Positions 31,679 through 40,348 of a stretch of 64,000 nt of DNA are shown here, piece after piece. The DNA comes from Actinomycetota bacterium (GTDB taxonomy: Bacteria > Actinomycetota > Actinomycetes > S36-B12). How positions within the stretch are numbered: position 1 is the first letter of the stretch; each line of letters starts with the position of its first letter. The position numbers and the translations under genes were made by a program. Where the stretch lies: NCBI GenBank assembly GCA_016717115.1, contig JADKGE010000004.1:62001-126000 (forward strand), read 5' to 3'. The notes below the pieces were generated by a model, which saw only the letters and a list, made by a program, of their open reading frames with translations, was not told the DNA's origin and ran no database searches.

Positions 31679-32413
31679 GTGGGCATGGCCATCGGTGCGG
31701 TCCTCGGACTGATCGGTGCGGGCGGGGCCGTCGTCGCCGTCCCGGCCTTCATCTACCTCTTCGGCTTCGCACCGCTCGAGGCCACGACCGCCTCCCTGGC
31801 GGTCGTGGCGGTCTCCGCGGCGACGGGCGCGATCCCGCGGATCCGGCTGAATCAAGTGCGGATGCGTCAGGCCCTGCTGTTCTGGGGGTTGGGCATCGTG
31901 GGCACCTTCGCCGGGTCCCGACTGGCCACCGTCATCCCCGAAGTCGTGGTGATCGCCGGATTCGCCGTCGTCATGCTGGGCGCCGCCTTCGCGATGTGGC
32001 GCAAGTCATCGGCCGTCGAGCCGACCGAGGCCGCGCACACGGCCAGGTGGCTCCTGCCGGTTGTCGCCGTAGCGATCGGCCTGCTCACGGGCATCTTCGG
32101 CGTCGGCGGCGGCTTCCTCATCGTCCCGGCCCTGGTGCTGGTCTTCGGGTTTCCCTTCGCCATCGCCACCGGCACGTCACTCGTCGTGGTGGCGCTGAAC
32201 AGCGTCACGGCCCTGGCGTTCAAGTACGACACCTGGGGACAGATCCCGTGGCACATCCCCCTGCTGGTCATCCTCGGCGGGCTCATCGGATCGGTCGTGG
32301 CGTCCACCCTCAACCACGGCATCTCCCAGCGACTCCTCGAGCGCGCCTTCGCGGTCCTGCTGGTGGTCCTGGCGGCCTGGATGGCCGTGTCGACCTTCGT
32401 CCTGAGCGCCTAG
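31679..32413 (+). CDS. TauE/SafE family sulfite exporter
   Basis: 244 residues with seven or eight helices. Family features: a repeat of two halves starting GLIGAGGAVVAVPAFIY and GIFGVGGGFLIVPALVL (the GxGGG...P motif). Proteins of this family export sulfite, sulfoacetate or related anions; the CstB neighbour makes sulfite, so sulfite export is the natural inference. The first codon is uncertain: GTG 31679 is the first standard start, but the hydrophobic segment begins slightly upstream. The end overlaps the convergent methyltransferase gene by four bases. Confidence 0.85.
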   Translation: MGMAIGAVLGLIGAGGAVVAVPAFIYLFGFAPLEATTASLAVVAVSAATGAIPRIRLNQVRMRQALLFWGLGIVGTFAGSRLATVIPEVVVIAGFAVVMLGAAFAMWRKSSAVEPTEAAHTARWLLPVVAVAIGLLTGIFGVGGGFLIVPALVLVFGFPFAIATGTSLVVVALNSVTALAFKYDTWGQIPWHIPLLVILGGLIGSVVASTLNHGISQRLLERAFAVLLVVLAAWMAVSTFVLSA

Positions 32414-33048
32414 CGCTCTCCTGCGCCGCCGGCCTCGGGGCGAATGGCGACGACGAGAGCGTCGAGCGCCTGTCGTAGGCCCGCCTCGCTCTGCACCGGG
32501 CGCTCGACCGTCTCGGCACGGTCGATGGTCAGCCCGGTGCCCGCGAGGTCCGCCAGGAGATCGGCCGGGGAGTACAGCACCTCCGGGGCTTGGGGCCCGC
32601 CGACTCCGCGGGAGAGGTTCTCCGTGTCATGGGCGACGATGAGGAGGCGACCGCCCGGGGCGACCGCCTCGGCGGCCGCTCGCATCACGGGCCGCCGCTG
32701 GTCGGCGGGCACCTGCAGGTAGACGACGAGGACGAGGTCATACGCGCGGGCCGGCGGCGCGTACGCGAGCAGATCGGCCTGCTCCGTGCGCAAGCGGTGG
32801 GCATCGGCTCCCAGCCGCTCGGCCGCCCACTGCTGGGCACGGTCGAGGGCCACCTGGGAGAAGTCGACGACCGTTGCCTGCCATCCGCGCTCGGCGAGCC
32901 ACAGGGCGTTTCGTCCCTCGCCGCCGGCGAGATCGACCGCGGTGCCGGGCGTCAGGTCTGCTGTCAGCTGCTCGACCCACATGTTCGGCGTGGCCGACCA
33001 CACGAGGTCGCTGGCGGCGTACCGCTCATCCCAGTGGCTGCTGTCCAT
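32410..33048 (-). CDS. Class I SAM-dependent methyltransferase
   Basis: 212 residues. Opens with DSSHWDERYAASDLVWS, then the SAM-binding motif AVDLAGGEGRNALWLAERGW, acidic loop ATVVDFSQVAL, and APGGRLLIVAHD. It resembles UbiE/TehB-type small-molecule methyltransferases. It diverges from the CPVC membrane-protein gene across a CstR-type operator, so it probably belongs to the sulfur response and might methylate sulfide, a thiol or a persulfide to volatilise or mask it. That substrate is inference. ATG 33048 follows GGAAGG. Confidence 0.8.
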   Translation of the reverse strand: MDSSHWDERYAASDLVWSATPNMWVEQLTADLTPGTAVDLAGGEGRNALWLAERGWQATVVDFSQVALDRAQQWAAERLGADAHRLRTEQADLLAYAPPARAYDLVLVVYLQVPADQRRPVMRAAAEAVAPGGRLLIVAHDTENLSRGVGGPQAPEVLYSPADLLADLAGTGLTIDRAETVERPVQSEAGLRQALDALVVAIRPEAGGAGER

Positions 33049-33095
33049 GGTTGGCCTTCCGATCGGTGCGCGTAACTGAACCGGGTGTCGCCGCA

Positions 33096-33111
33096 ATACC
33101 CCTAGGGGTAT
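33096..33111. promoter_or_regulatory. CstR/CsoR-type operator, site 2 (perfect palindrome)
   Basis: ATACCCCTAGGGGTAT, a perfect 16-base palindrome identical to site 5 and to the published CstR operator type. It lies between the divergent methyltransferase and CPVC membrane-protein genes, ten bases before the start codon of the latter. Confidence 0.8.
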
Positions 33112-33121
33112 GCTAGCGGCC

Positions 33122-33598
33122 ATGCGAGAAGGATGGGCGGTCGTGGCTCGGTGGCCGCGACGCCGCTGGCTGATCGCCGCCCTGAGCGGCCTCGCCGTAG
33201 CCGCCCTCGTCGCCCTCCCCACCGCCGTGATCCCGAACCCGGTGTTCGGTCGCAGCGTGGACGTCACCTGGTGGTCCTACCCCGTGGTGATCGTCACCGG
33301 CATCCTCGGCGGCCTGCTCTTCGCGACCTATGTGCGTGATCCCGGCGACACCGGTCCCGAGCCCGAGGCGGAGCTCGACCAAGCCTCGAAGCTGGGGATG
33401 GCCGGCACTCTGGTGACGTTCTTCGCCGTCGGCTGCCCCGTGTGCAACAAGCTCGTGCTGCTCGCGCTGGGTGCCACCGGGGCGGTCACGTGGTTCGCGC
33501 CCGTGCAGCCCTTCCTGGCGCTGGCGTCCATCGTCTTGATGATGCTCGCGCTGCGGATCCGGCTGCGCAACGATCGGGTGTGCCGTGTGCCCGCATAA
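33122..33598 (+). CDS. Membrane protein with GCPVCN motif
   Basis: 158 residues. After a basic N-terminus, three or four hydrophobic segments flank a polar loop (DPGDTGPEPEAELDQAS). The third is preceded by AVGCPVCNKLVLLALGATGAV: a CxxC pair at the membrane surface that could cycle between thiol and disulfide or carry persulfide. Function not recognised. The ATG at 33122 is chosen; the ATG at 33110 lies within the operator. The CstR-type palindrome immediately upstream indicates regulation with the sulfur genes. Confidence 0.7.
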   Translation: MREGWAVVARWPRRRWLIAALSGLAVAALVALPTAVIPNPVFGRSVDVTWWSYPVVIVTGILGGLLFATYVRDPGDTGPEPEAELDQASKLGMAGTLVTFFAVGCPVCNKLVLLALGATGAVTWFAPVQPFLALASIVLMMLALRIRLRNDRVCRVPA

Positions 33599-33642
33599 CG
33601 CGCTTCGGCGGATCGGAAGGCCTATCGTGGGGACGTTCACCG

Positions 33643-33658
33643 ATACCGGCAGGGGTAT
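33643..33658. promoter_or_regulatory. CstR/CsoR-type operator, site 3 (imperfect)
   Basis: ATACCGGCAGGGGTAT matches the site consensus in both outer arms (ATACC and GGTAT) with mismatches in the middle. It ends three bases before the SQR start and includes its Shine-Dalgarno AGGGG. Confidence 0.55.
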
Positions 33659-33661
33659 GCA

Positions 33662-35119
33662 ATGACACGCACCGTCATCCTCGGGGCCGGCATCGCCGGA
33701 CACACCGCAGCGCTGCATCTTCGGCGCATGGTCGGCAAGGAGCACGACGTCGTCGTCGTTGCTCCGAACTCCCAGTGGAACTGGATCCCGTCGAACATCT
33801 GGGTCGGCGTGGGACAGATGACCGTCAAGCAGGTCACATTCCCGTTGGCGCCCATCTACGCCCGCAAGGGCATCGAGTTCCACCAGGCGCTCGCCACCGA
33901 GCTGCATCCGGAGGGCAGCGCAGACCTCCCCACGCCCCACGTCACCGTGCGCTACACCGATCCCGCGCGCGCCGACGAGGTGGCCCAGCTCGAGTACGAC
34001 TTCCTCATCAACGCCACCGGCCCGAAGCTCAACTTCGGGGCGACGCCGGGTCTCGGCCCGGATGGTCATACATGGTCGGTCTGCACTGCCGGCCATGCCA
34101 CGGAGACTGCCAAGGCCTTCGAGAGCGTGCTGGCCAACCTCAAGCGCGGCCAGCACCAGACCCTCCTGATCGGCATGGGTCACGGCACCTGCACCTGTCA
34201 GGGCGCCGCGTTCGAATACACCTTCAACGTTGAGCACGAGCTCGTGAAGGAGGGCGTGCGCGACAAGGCGGAGGTCATCTACATCACCAACGAGAGCCAG
34301 CTCGGCGACTTCGGCATGGACGGCATGAACTTCGGCCATAAGGGCGACGTCGTCCCCAGCCAGATGTTCACCGAGTCGTTGTTCCAGGAGCGCGGTGTCA
34401 AGGCGATCATGTCCGCGCACGTGGAGAAGGTGGAGCCGGGGGTCGCCTTCTACGAGCAGGTCGACGGCACCAAGGGCGAGCAGCCCTTCGACTTCGCCAT
34501 GCTGCTCCCTCCCTTCCGCGGTGCGGACCTCAAGGCCTTCGACAAGGAGGGCGGCGACATCACGGGCGAGGTCTTCGCGCCGAGCGGCTTCATGAAGGTC
34601 GACGCCGACTACTCGCCGAAGCCGTACGAGGAGTGGAAGGCCAGCGACTGGCCCAGGACGTACCAGTCGGCGAAGTACGACAACGTCTGGGCGGCCGGCA
34701 TCGCCTTCGCTCCACCCCACCAGATGTCCCGCCCTCGCACGAGCCCCAACGGCACGGTCATCGCGCCGGCGCCGCCGCGCACGGGCATGCCGTCCGGAGT
34801 GATCGGCCGGGCGGTGGCGCAGACCATCGCCGGCCGGATCAAGCATGGATCCGAGGGCAAGGTGCACACGGCGTCGATGGCCGACATGGGTGCCGCCTGC
34901 ATCGCGTCGGCCGGCAAGGGCTGGCGGACCGGTCAGGCCGCCGCCATGACGGTGTTCCCCATCATCCCCGACAAGGAGAAGTACGGCGAGATGGGGCGCG
35001 ACGTCAAGGAGACCTACGGCGAGATCGGCCTCAGCGCCCACTGGATGAAGGTCATGCTCCACTACCTGTTCATCTACAAGGCCAAGGCACGCCCGCTTTG
35101 GTTCCTCATCCCGGAGTAG
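33662..35119 (+). CDS. sqr: Sulfide:quinone oxidoreductase-type flavoprotein
   Basis: 485 residues. N-terminal FAD-binding VILGAGIAGHTAALHLRR, then the redox-active Cys loops VCTAGHATET (about 140) and GHGTCTCQGAAFEYTFNVEHE (about 178, split across the CTC), and a third Cys in GAACIASAG (about 418). C-terminal amphipathic segment SAHWMKVMLHYLFIYKAKA should dip into the membrane. These features fit SQR, which oxidises sulfide to persulfide or polysulfide and reduces quinone. It supplies persulfide to the CstB-like dioxygenase and the TusA system. SQR subtype cannot be fixed by eye. ATG 33662 follows AGGGG. Confidence 0.88.
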   Translation: MTRTVILGAGIAGHTAALHLRRMVGKEHDVVVVAPNSQWNWIPSNIWVGVGQMTVKQVTFPLAPIYARKGIEFHQALATELHPEGSADLPTPHVTVRYTDPARADEVAQLEYDFLINATGPKLNFGATPGLGPDGHTWSVCTAGHATETAKAFESVLANLKRGQHQTLLIGMGHGTCTCQGAAFEYTFNVEHELVKEGVRDKAEVIYITNESQLGDFGMDGMNFGHKGDVVPSQMFTESLFQERGVKAIMSAHVEKVEPGVAFYEQVDGTKGEQPFDFAMLLPPFRGADLKAFDKEGGDITGEVFAPSGFMKVDADYSPKPYEEWKASDWPRTYQSAKYDNVWAAGIAFAPPHQMSRPRTSPNGTVIAPAPPRTGMPSGVIGRAVAQTIAGRIKHGSEGKVHTASMADMGAACIASAGKGWRTGQAAAMTVFPIIPDKEKYGEMGRDVKETYGEIGLSAHWMKVMLHYLFIYKAKARPLWFLIPE

Positions 35120-35130
35120 GGACACCAGTC

Positions 35131-35274
35131 ATGAGCGACCTCACCACGTTCCCGAATGCGCCCCTGCCCACGGACGCGCAGGTGCGGGCCCGGAGCAATC
35201 TGTTCATCCAGGCCGCACGCTTCGCCGTGCTCAACATCAAGATGATCGTCATGGTGACGAAGGGCCACCACTAG
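35131..35274 (+). CDS. 47-residue protein downstream of sqr
   Basis: Starts 11 bases after the sqr stop. The sequence opens with a polar segment (MSDLTTFPNAPLPTDAQVRARS) and ends with an amphipathic helix FIQAARFAVLNIKMIVMVTKGHH. It may bind the membrane or SQR as a small subunit. I do not recognise the family; the spacing and strand suggest co-transcription with sqr. Too short to appear as a separate long open frame. Confidence 0.6.
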   Translation: MSDLTTFPNAPLPTDAQVRARSNLFIQAARFAVLNIKMIVMVTKGHH

Positions 35275-35307
35275 TCCTAGCCGCGGCCCGTGGCTCAGGC
35301 CTTGCGT

Positions 35308-35763
35308 TCAGGACGAGGCCGGCGCGCCATCGTCGATCCAGGACCGGAGCGTTGGCACGTCGAGTGAGCTCGCCCCGGACTCCTTGAGCTCCGACAGCGT
35401 GGTCTCGAGCGGGGTGTCGGCCGGTATGGCGAAGCGTGCGTACAGCGCTGCCTGCGAGACGGGGTAGGCGTCGACGACCTGCTGAAGGGACATCCAGCCC
35501 TTGATCTCGGCGGTGTCCGCTCCGGCAGCGGGCACCACCCGCTCACCAGAACCGGCCGTCATCTGACCGGTCGTGCCGAACCAGCCGAGCGCCTGCGTGC
35601 CGACGACGAGAACGGCGATCAGCGCGAGGAGGATGCCGGCGAAGGCGAGCACCGGGATGCGGCGACTGGATCGCACCGCGTCGGTCGGGGTCGGGTGGGC
35701 GCTCTTGGGGATCCGCAGCATGGGCTGGTCGGGTGCCTCGAGATGCGATTCGGTGCCGGTCAT
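35308..35763 (-). CDS. Membrane-anchored protein of the Qmo/Hdr-like operon
   Basis: 151 residues. Residues 1-35 are cytoplasmic and polar, 36-60 a single membrane helix (LAFAGILLALIAVLVVGTQAL), the rest extracytoplasmic, ending with a small conserved-looking domain IKGWMSLQQVVDAYPVSQAALYARF and DVPTLRSWID. The IKGWMSLQQV motif resembles C-terminal domains found near NapH/CcoG-type polyferredoxins; I cannot assign a function. It overlaps the preceding polyferredoxin gene by four bases and is the last gene of the minus-strand operon. Confidence 0.7.
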   Translation of the reverse strand: MTGTESHLEAPDQPMLRIPKSAHPTPTDAVRSSRRIPVLAFAGILLALIAVLVVGTQALGWFGTTGQMTAGSGERVVPAAGADTAEIKGWMSLQQVVDAYPVSQAALYARFAIPADTPLETTLSELKESGASSLDVPTLRSWIDDGAPASS

Positions 35764-36686
35764 TGCATTGCGCCTTCCTGGGCGTCGATGTCGGACGTGT
35801 CGATGTCGGACGTGCGGATGGGGATGCGGGTCGGGAACGTCACCGTGAGGGCGAGGGCGTCCTGGCTGGGGCAGGCGGCGACGCATTCGAGACACCCGAT
35901 GCAGGCGGTGTCGGTGACTCGGGTCGCCTGGTTCACCTCGATGCCCATCGGGCAGGCGTTGTTGCAGATCTGGCAGCCCAGGCAGGCCGTCGCATCGCGC
36001 TGGACTGCTACGGGGCTCGCCATGCCGATAAGGCCCTGGACGGCGCCGAGGGGGCACGCGTAGCGGCAGAACGGTCGGTCGATGAACAGGCTGAGCCCCA
36101 GCACGACGAGGAGCACCACGAAGGCTGTGCTGATCTCGAACTCGGCCACGGACAGCAGGGCGTTCCACGGATCGACCTCGCGGAAGACCATCACGCCCGT
36201 GAGGGCGGCTCCCCCGACGGCCCACACCAGCACGACGTATCGGCCGTAGCGCAGGACGTGGTCGACGCGGGGCCACCAGGGCATCTGCGAAGCGATGGCG
36301 TGCCCGGTCCGGCGCAGCCAGGGCGCGCGGCTCGTGACGGCGTGAGCGGACGCTCGGATGGCCTCCTGGATGGACCCCAGTGGGCAGAGCCAACCGCAGA
36401 AGAAGCCGCGAGCGACGAGGGCGAGGACGACGACGGCGCCGGCGAGCACCAGGTTCGCGGTGTGGACGTGTGCGACGGTCGTTCCCGTGGTGACCCACGT
36501 CCAGGCTGTCTCGAATCCGCCGAACGGGCAGAAGGCCTCGGCCGAGGCAACGCCCGGACCTGCGGTCGCCTTCGACCACACGACCCAGGCGATCCACCCG
36601 ACGATGAGCGTCTGAACGCCGTGCCTGCTCCACCTGACACGCCTGGCGTAGGAGGCGGAGCGGCGTGGGACGAAGGTGGCGGCCAT
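35760..36686 (-). CDS. Membrane polyferredoxin (NapH/CcoG/NosR-C-terminal type)
   Basis: 308 residues. Five or so membrane helices carry paired motifs CGWLCPLGSIQEAI (about 132) and CRYACPLGAVQGLI (about 218), typical of NapH and NosR. A C-terminal domain holds two 4Fe-4S clusters: CLGCQICNNACPMGI and CIGCLECVAACPSQD. Such proteins move electrons between quinol and a soluble or exported partner. Here it follows a QmoC/HdrA set, so it may be a second membrane gate of the same redox system. GGGAG lies before ATG 36686. Confidence 0.85.
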   Translation of the reverse strand: MAATFVPRRSASYARRVRWSRHGVQTLIVGWIAWVVWSKATAGPGVASAEAFCPFGGFETAWTWVTTGTTVAHVHTANLVLAGAVVVLALVARGFFCGWLCPLGSIQEAIRASAHAVTSRAPWLRRTGHAIASQMPWWPRVDHVLRYGRYVVLVWAVGGAALTGVMVFREVDPWNALLSVAEFEISTAFVVLLVVLGLSLFIDRPFCRYACPLGAVQGLIGMASPVAVQRDATACLGCQICNNACPMGIEVNQATRVTDTACIGCLECVAACPSQDALALTVTFPTRIPIRTSDIDTSDIDAQEGAMQ

Positions 36687-36814
36687 GCGGATCTCCCAGT
36701 GCTGGTGGGCGATGTCGTCGCCCTCAGCACAGGTCTACCGACCGCCAGAGTGCCTCACAACCGGTGAAGCCGATCTCCACACCGTCCACACAACAACAGC
36801 ACCGGCTCGCCACG

Positions 36815-37156
36815 TCAGGCGACGAGCACCGCTGCTTCCACAGCCGAGCGGGCATCGCCGGAGTGGCCGGTGCTCACCGTGATGCCGAGCGTGGGCAGCG
36901 TCGACTGCATGATGTCGCAGACGTTGTCCGCGACCACGGCCGTGACGTGCTGGTCCTGCAGGAACCGGATCACGCGGGGGTGGTGCACGCCCAGAACGTC
37001 GACCCCGTAGGTCGTGTCCCATTCCACGACGTGCTCGTCCCAGTCGGTCACCTGGCCGTCATGCACGTGGCAGATCGCGACGACATTGGCCTGGCCGAGT
37101 CGGTTGTGGATCGTGCCGTCCGAGTTAAGCGGCACGCAAACGGTCATGTCGTTCAT
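36815..37156 (-). CDS. NifX/NifB-type (dinitrogenase Fe-Mo cofactor) domain protein
   Basis: 113 residues. The NifX-like fold opens with MTVCVPLNSDGTIHNRLGQANVV and ends with GITVSTGHSGDARSAVEAAV. There are no nitrogenase genes in the window; this small domain occurs with several metal-cluster enzymes and is thought to bind metal or cluster intermediates. Its position inside the Qmo/Hdr-like operon suggests a role in assembly or regulation of the iron-sulfur proteins, but this is inference. ATG 37156 follows TTGGAG. Confidence 0.75.
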   Translation of the reverse strand: MNDMTVCVPLNSDGTIHNRLGQANVVAICHVHDGQVTDWDEHVVEWDTTYGVDVLGVHHPRVIRFLQDQHVTAVVADNVCDIMQSTLPTLGITVSTGHSGDARSAVEAAVLVA

Positions 37157-37194
37157 GGTGACTCCAATCATTGAATGGCGGGTGCCGGACGGTG

Positions 37195-38370
37195 CTAGGC
37201 GTCTTGCAGGACCTTCTTGCCGGCAAGGGAGTAGAAGAACAGCGCTACCGGGCGGTAGATCGCGTGGGCGAACTTCGTGAACGGGAGCAGGAGCATCAGC
37301 TCGAGGGCAATCGCGACGTGGAACAGGAACATCCAGTAGCCCCACGAGGGCGGGTTCGGCATGTACAGGGCGGCCTCGATGACGAAGCCGCTCACGCCGG
37401 TGATCATCAGGAGGATGAGAAGGAGCCAGTCCGACCCTGTCGAGATGCTGGCTGCCCGGTTGTACTTGGTGGCCCGGTTGATCATGAACCACATGACCCC
37501 GTAGATGAGCATCAGGCCGGCGATGGTGCCGATCAGGCGCGACGGGTACCAGATGGGGATGGCCGTGCCGGTCTCTTTGACACCGATGAGGGCGAGCCCC
37601 CAGTCCAGCCCGGTTGCGACCATGAGGCCGAGGAACCCCCAGATGGCCATGGCATGGATCAGCCAGCGCCTGCGGTACAGGGGTTCGACCGGCTCGTCGT
37701 CCTTGCAGTCGCGGCGGTAGCGAGTCTGACCGAGCGACTCGACGCCCAGTGCCGACCACAGGGCCGCGCCCGTACGGGTCAGTGCGGTCCTGCCGCTGAC
37801 CAGGGAGGTGAACGTCACGCCGTCTCGCCTGGCCACGCCCCGCACCATGGTGACGACACCCGCAACTCCGGCCACAGCCATCAGCACCATCACCGCGATC
37901 CCGGTCCAGTGGATCATGTTGTCGGGGATGAAGGTGAAGAACTCCATCTCCTCGGTGTTCTGGGGGCCTCGCCCGGAGTACAGGAACACCGCGAAGAAGG
38001 CGGCGATCACGACGGCGAGGACGCTGCCGATCGCGGGCCGCGTGTACAGGATTCGGGCCAGGCCGGTCCTGTCGTAGCTGGCGACCGCGTAGCGCCGGGC
38101 TGCTGCCATGAACTCGCCCGGATCGGCGTCCTGGGGACAGCTGTCGGAGCACAGACCGCAGTGGTAGCAGGTCCACAGCTCCTTGCTCGACAGCAGTTCG
38201 TCCTTCAGGCCCACCTGGGCGAGCCGGATGATCCGCCGGGGGAAGGTCGCATCGTTGTCGGCCAGGGGGCAGATCGCTGTGCAGGTGCCGCAGCTGAAGC
38301 AGGCGGACACGTCGAGGTCGCCGAAGCGCCTCATGTCGCCGAGCATCTCGGGATCGATCACCTTGCTCAT
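37195..38370 (-). CDS. QmoC-like subunit (HdrC + cytochrome b fusion)
   Basis: 391 residues. The first 80 residues hold two 4Fe-4S clusters of the HdrC type: ACFSCGTCTAICPLAD and TCYHCGLCSDSCPQDADPGEF. After it come six helices (from IGSVLAVVIAAFFAVFL) with histidines suitable for heme b ligation, as in NarI/HdrE. This arrangement defines QmoC, the quinone-interacting membrane subunit of the Qmo complex. It would exchange electrons between quinone pool and HdrA/QmoA-like subunits. It starts four bases inside the small winged-helix gene. Confidence 0.88.
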   Translation of the reverse strand: MSKVIDPEMLGDMRRFGDLDVSACFSCGTCTAICPLADNDATFPRRIIRLAQVGLKDELLSSKELWTCYHCGLCSDSCPQDADPGEFMAAARRYAVASYDRTGLARILYTRPAIGSVLAVVIAAFFAVFLYSGRGPQNTEEMEFFTFIPDNMIHWTGIAVMVLMAVAGVAGVVTMVRGVARRDGVTFTSLVSGRTALTRTGAALWSALGVESLGQTRYRRDCKDDEPVEPLYRRRWLIHAMAIWGFLGLMVATGLDWGLALIGVKETGTAIPIWYPSRLIGTIAGLMLIYGVMWFMINRATKYNRAASISTGSDWLLLILLMITGVSGFVIEAALYMPNPPSWGYWMFLFHVAIALELMLLLPFTKFAHAIYRPVALFFYSLAGKKVLQDA

Positions 38371-38621
38371 GACTCGACCTCCCGGTCAATCGCCCGGTAC
38401 GGGAAGTAGCCGTCGTCGTCGGCTTCCTCGAGCTCGACGAGGTGGCCGTAGCGGCGCATCCCCATCACCCAGTACACAGTCTCCTCGGTCGGGCACTCGA
38501 TGCGCGCGGCGATCTCGGGGATCGTCAGCGGGCCGTCGGACAGGGCCAGCAGGATCGGACGGTGCATGAGCGGTTCCTCGCGGATGACCTCTCGTGGCTC
38601 GCGGAGCGGGGTCGTGCTCAT
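38367..38621 (-). CDS. 84-residue winged-helix-like protein inside the Hdr operon
   Basis: Residues about 20-60 resemble a short winged helix: LLALSDGPLTIPEIAARIECPTEETVYWVMG in parts, with a DGPLT-IPEIA helix-turn-helix start; the end reads GYFPYRAIDREVES. It overlaps both neighbours (ATGA junctions), so it is translated as part of the operon and probably interacts with the complex rather than acting as an independent regulator. I do not recognise a defined family. Confidence 0.65.
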   Translation of the reverse strand: MSTTPLREPREVIREEPLMHRPILLALSDGPLTIPEIAARIECPTEETVYWVMGMRRYGHLVELEEADDDGYFPYRAIDREVES

Positions 38622-40348
38622 GAGACTGCTACCTCCACAAGGCTGTCGATCATGGCGCGCATCTGCACGTCCGTGTATCCGAGAAGGTCGATGGCGTCCT
38701 CGGAGCACAAGGGAACGCAGCCACCGCAGCCCTTGCACACGCTGGGGATGATGAGGGCGACGGTGCGCCCATCGCACATCGTTTGGTCGATGGCGTCGTA
38801 CGGGCAGCCCTTGAGGCATTCGCCACACCCGGTGCAGGCGGCGTCGTTCACCACCGCCACGAGCGGGTCGAGCTCGGCCACGCCCTTCTTGAGGATGGCA
38901 GCGCTCTGCGCGACCGCCGCCAGACCGGAGCCGACGCTCTCGGACGCCGTCTTGGGAGCCTGGCAGGCACCTGCGATCATGACGCCATCGACAACAGTCT
39001 CGACGGGACGCAGTTTGGGGTGGATCTCGTTGTAGAAGCCGTCGTCACCGACCGGCAGCTTGAGCAGGCCGGTCAGGCCCTCGTTCGCCCGCGGCACCAT
39101 GCCCGTGACCAGGACGACGAGGTCCGCGGGGATGGCCAGCTCCTCGCTCTGGGTCAGCGCGTCGATCGTCGTGACCGTGAGCTGGCCCTTCTCCGTGAGC
39201 TCGACCGTCGGGGGCGTGTCGTCCGGGTACCGCATGTAGACCGAACCCTGCTCGCGCGACTGCGTGTAGAGAAGCTCGTACTTGCCGTAGGTGCGAATGT
39301 CGCGGTTGAGGTGGTACTGGTGGATCGACGGGTCGATCTTCCCCACCTCCAGCGAGGCGTGGCACGAGGCGGCGCAGCAGTACTTGGAGCAGTACTCGTT
39401 GCCGCCGGCCGGCTGCCGGCTGCCCACGCAGTAGATGTAGGCGATGGTGCGCACCGGCTTGCCCCCGTGGGTCAGCGTGCCGTCGGAGGCGTCGACCATC
39501 GCCTTGAACTCGGGCAGCGTGACGACGCCCTCGATGCCGTAGCCGAACTCGCCGGCCTCGGGCTCGTAGGTGTCGAACCCTGTGGCGATGACGATCGAGC
39601 CGACCGTGGCGCGGATCGTCTCGGATGGCTCACCGTTGATGCGGACCTCGGCGACGTAGTTGCCGAAGCTACCGGACTTGCCCACGAGCTCGGCGTTGGT
39701 GAACACCGTGATGGCCGGTCGCTTCGCGACCTCCTCGGTGAGGTGAGCGATCTGCTGACGGCCGTCCTGATCGTTGGGGAACATGGCACCGAACGTGGCC
39801 ACCCAGCCGCCGAGCGTGGGTTCCCTCTCGACGAGGTACACGTGCAGCCCGACGTCGGCGAGGCCGATGGCCGCGCGAAGCCCGGCGATGCCGGCGCCGA
39901 CGACCATGGTGGCCGACGTCGTCTCGACGACGAGAGGCACGAGGTCGCTGGAGTTGCGGCTCTTGGCGATGCCGGCCCGGACCAGGCCGATGGCCTTCGC
40001 GGTGGCACCCTCCGGGTCGTCGCCGTGCGCCCACGAGTCCTGCTCGCGGATGTTGACCTGGGTGTAGGCGTAGGGGTTGATGTCAGCCCGCTTGGAGACC
40101 CCGCGGAAGGTGATCTGGTGCAGCTTCGGCGAGCAGGAGGCGACGACGAGGCCGTCGAGGCCCTGCCCCCGGATGTCGTTGATCATGTCGTGCTGGGTGC
40201 CGTCGGAGCAGGCGAACATGGTGGTCTCGGCGACCACGACGCCCGGCTCGTCCTTCAGCGCCTCGCGGACCGCCGCGACGTCGACGTAGTCGGAGATGTT
40301 GCCGCCGCAGTGGCAGATGTAGACGCCGATGCGCCGCTCCTCGGTCAT
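38618..40348 (-). CDS. HdrA-like FAD/iron-sulfur subunit (QmoB N-terminal part)
   Basis: 576 residues. The HdrA N-terminal domain starts VYICHCGGNISDYVDV, then VVASCSPKLHQITF. FAD-binding begins at VVGAGIAGLRAAIGLADVG (about 150), followed by EREPTLGGWVA. The conserved HdrA cysteine cluster is seen as EYCSKYCCAASCHAS near 325. Two C-terminal 4Fe-4S clusters: CTGCGECLKGCPYD and CKGCGGCVPLCSED. QmoB is HdrA fused to an MvhD domain; here MvhD is a separate gene (43630-44064). It overlaps both neighbours by four bases. Confidence 0.9.
   Translation of the reverse strand: MTEERRIGVYICHCGGNISDYVDVAAVREALKDEPGVVVAETTMFACSDGTQHDMINDIRGQGLDGLVVASCSPKLHQITFRGVSKRADINPYAYTQVNIREQDSWAHGDDPEGATAKAIGLVRAGIAKSRNSSDLVPLVVETTSATMVVGAGIAGLRAAIGLADVGLHVYLVEREPTLGGWVATFGAMFPNDQDGRQQIAHLTEEVAKRPAITVFTNAELVGKSGSFGNYVAEVRINGEPSETIRATVGSIVIATGFDTYEPEAGEFGYGIEGVVTLPEFKAMVDASDGTLTHGGKPVRTIAYIYCVGSRQPAGGNEYCSKYCCAASCHASLEVGKIDPSIHQYHLNRDIRTYGKYELLYTQSREQGSVYMRYPDDTPPTVELTEKGQLTVTTIDALTQSEELAIPADLVVLVTGMVPRANEGLTGLLKLPVGDDGFYNEIHPKLRPVETVVDGVMIAGACQAPKTASESVGSGLAAVAQSAAILKKGVAELDPLVAVVNDAACTGCGECLKGCPYDAIDQTMCDGRTVALIIPSVCKGCGGCVPLCSEDAIDLLGYTDVQMRAMIDSLVEVAVS

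Noticed and set aside
30166..31752. 528-residue minus-strand frame opposite the persulfide dioxygenase gene
   Set aside because: It is a mirror of the coding strand in a high-GC gene with clear motifs; no motif on the shadow strand.
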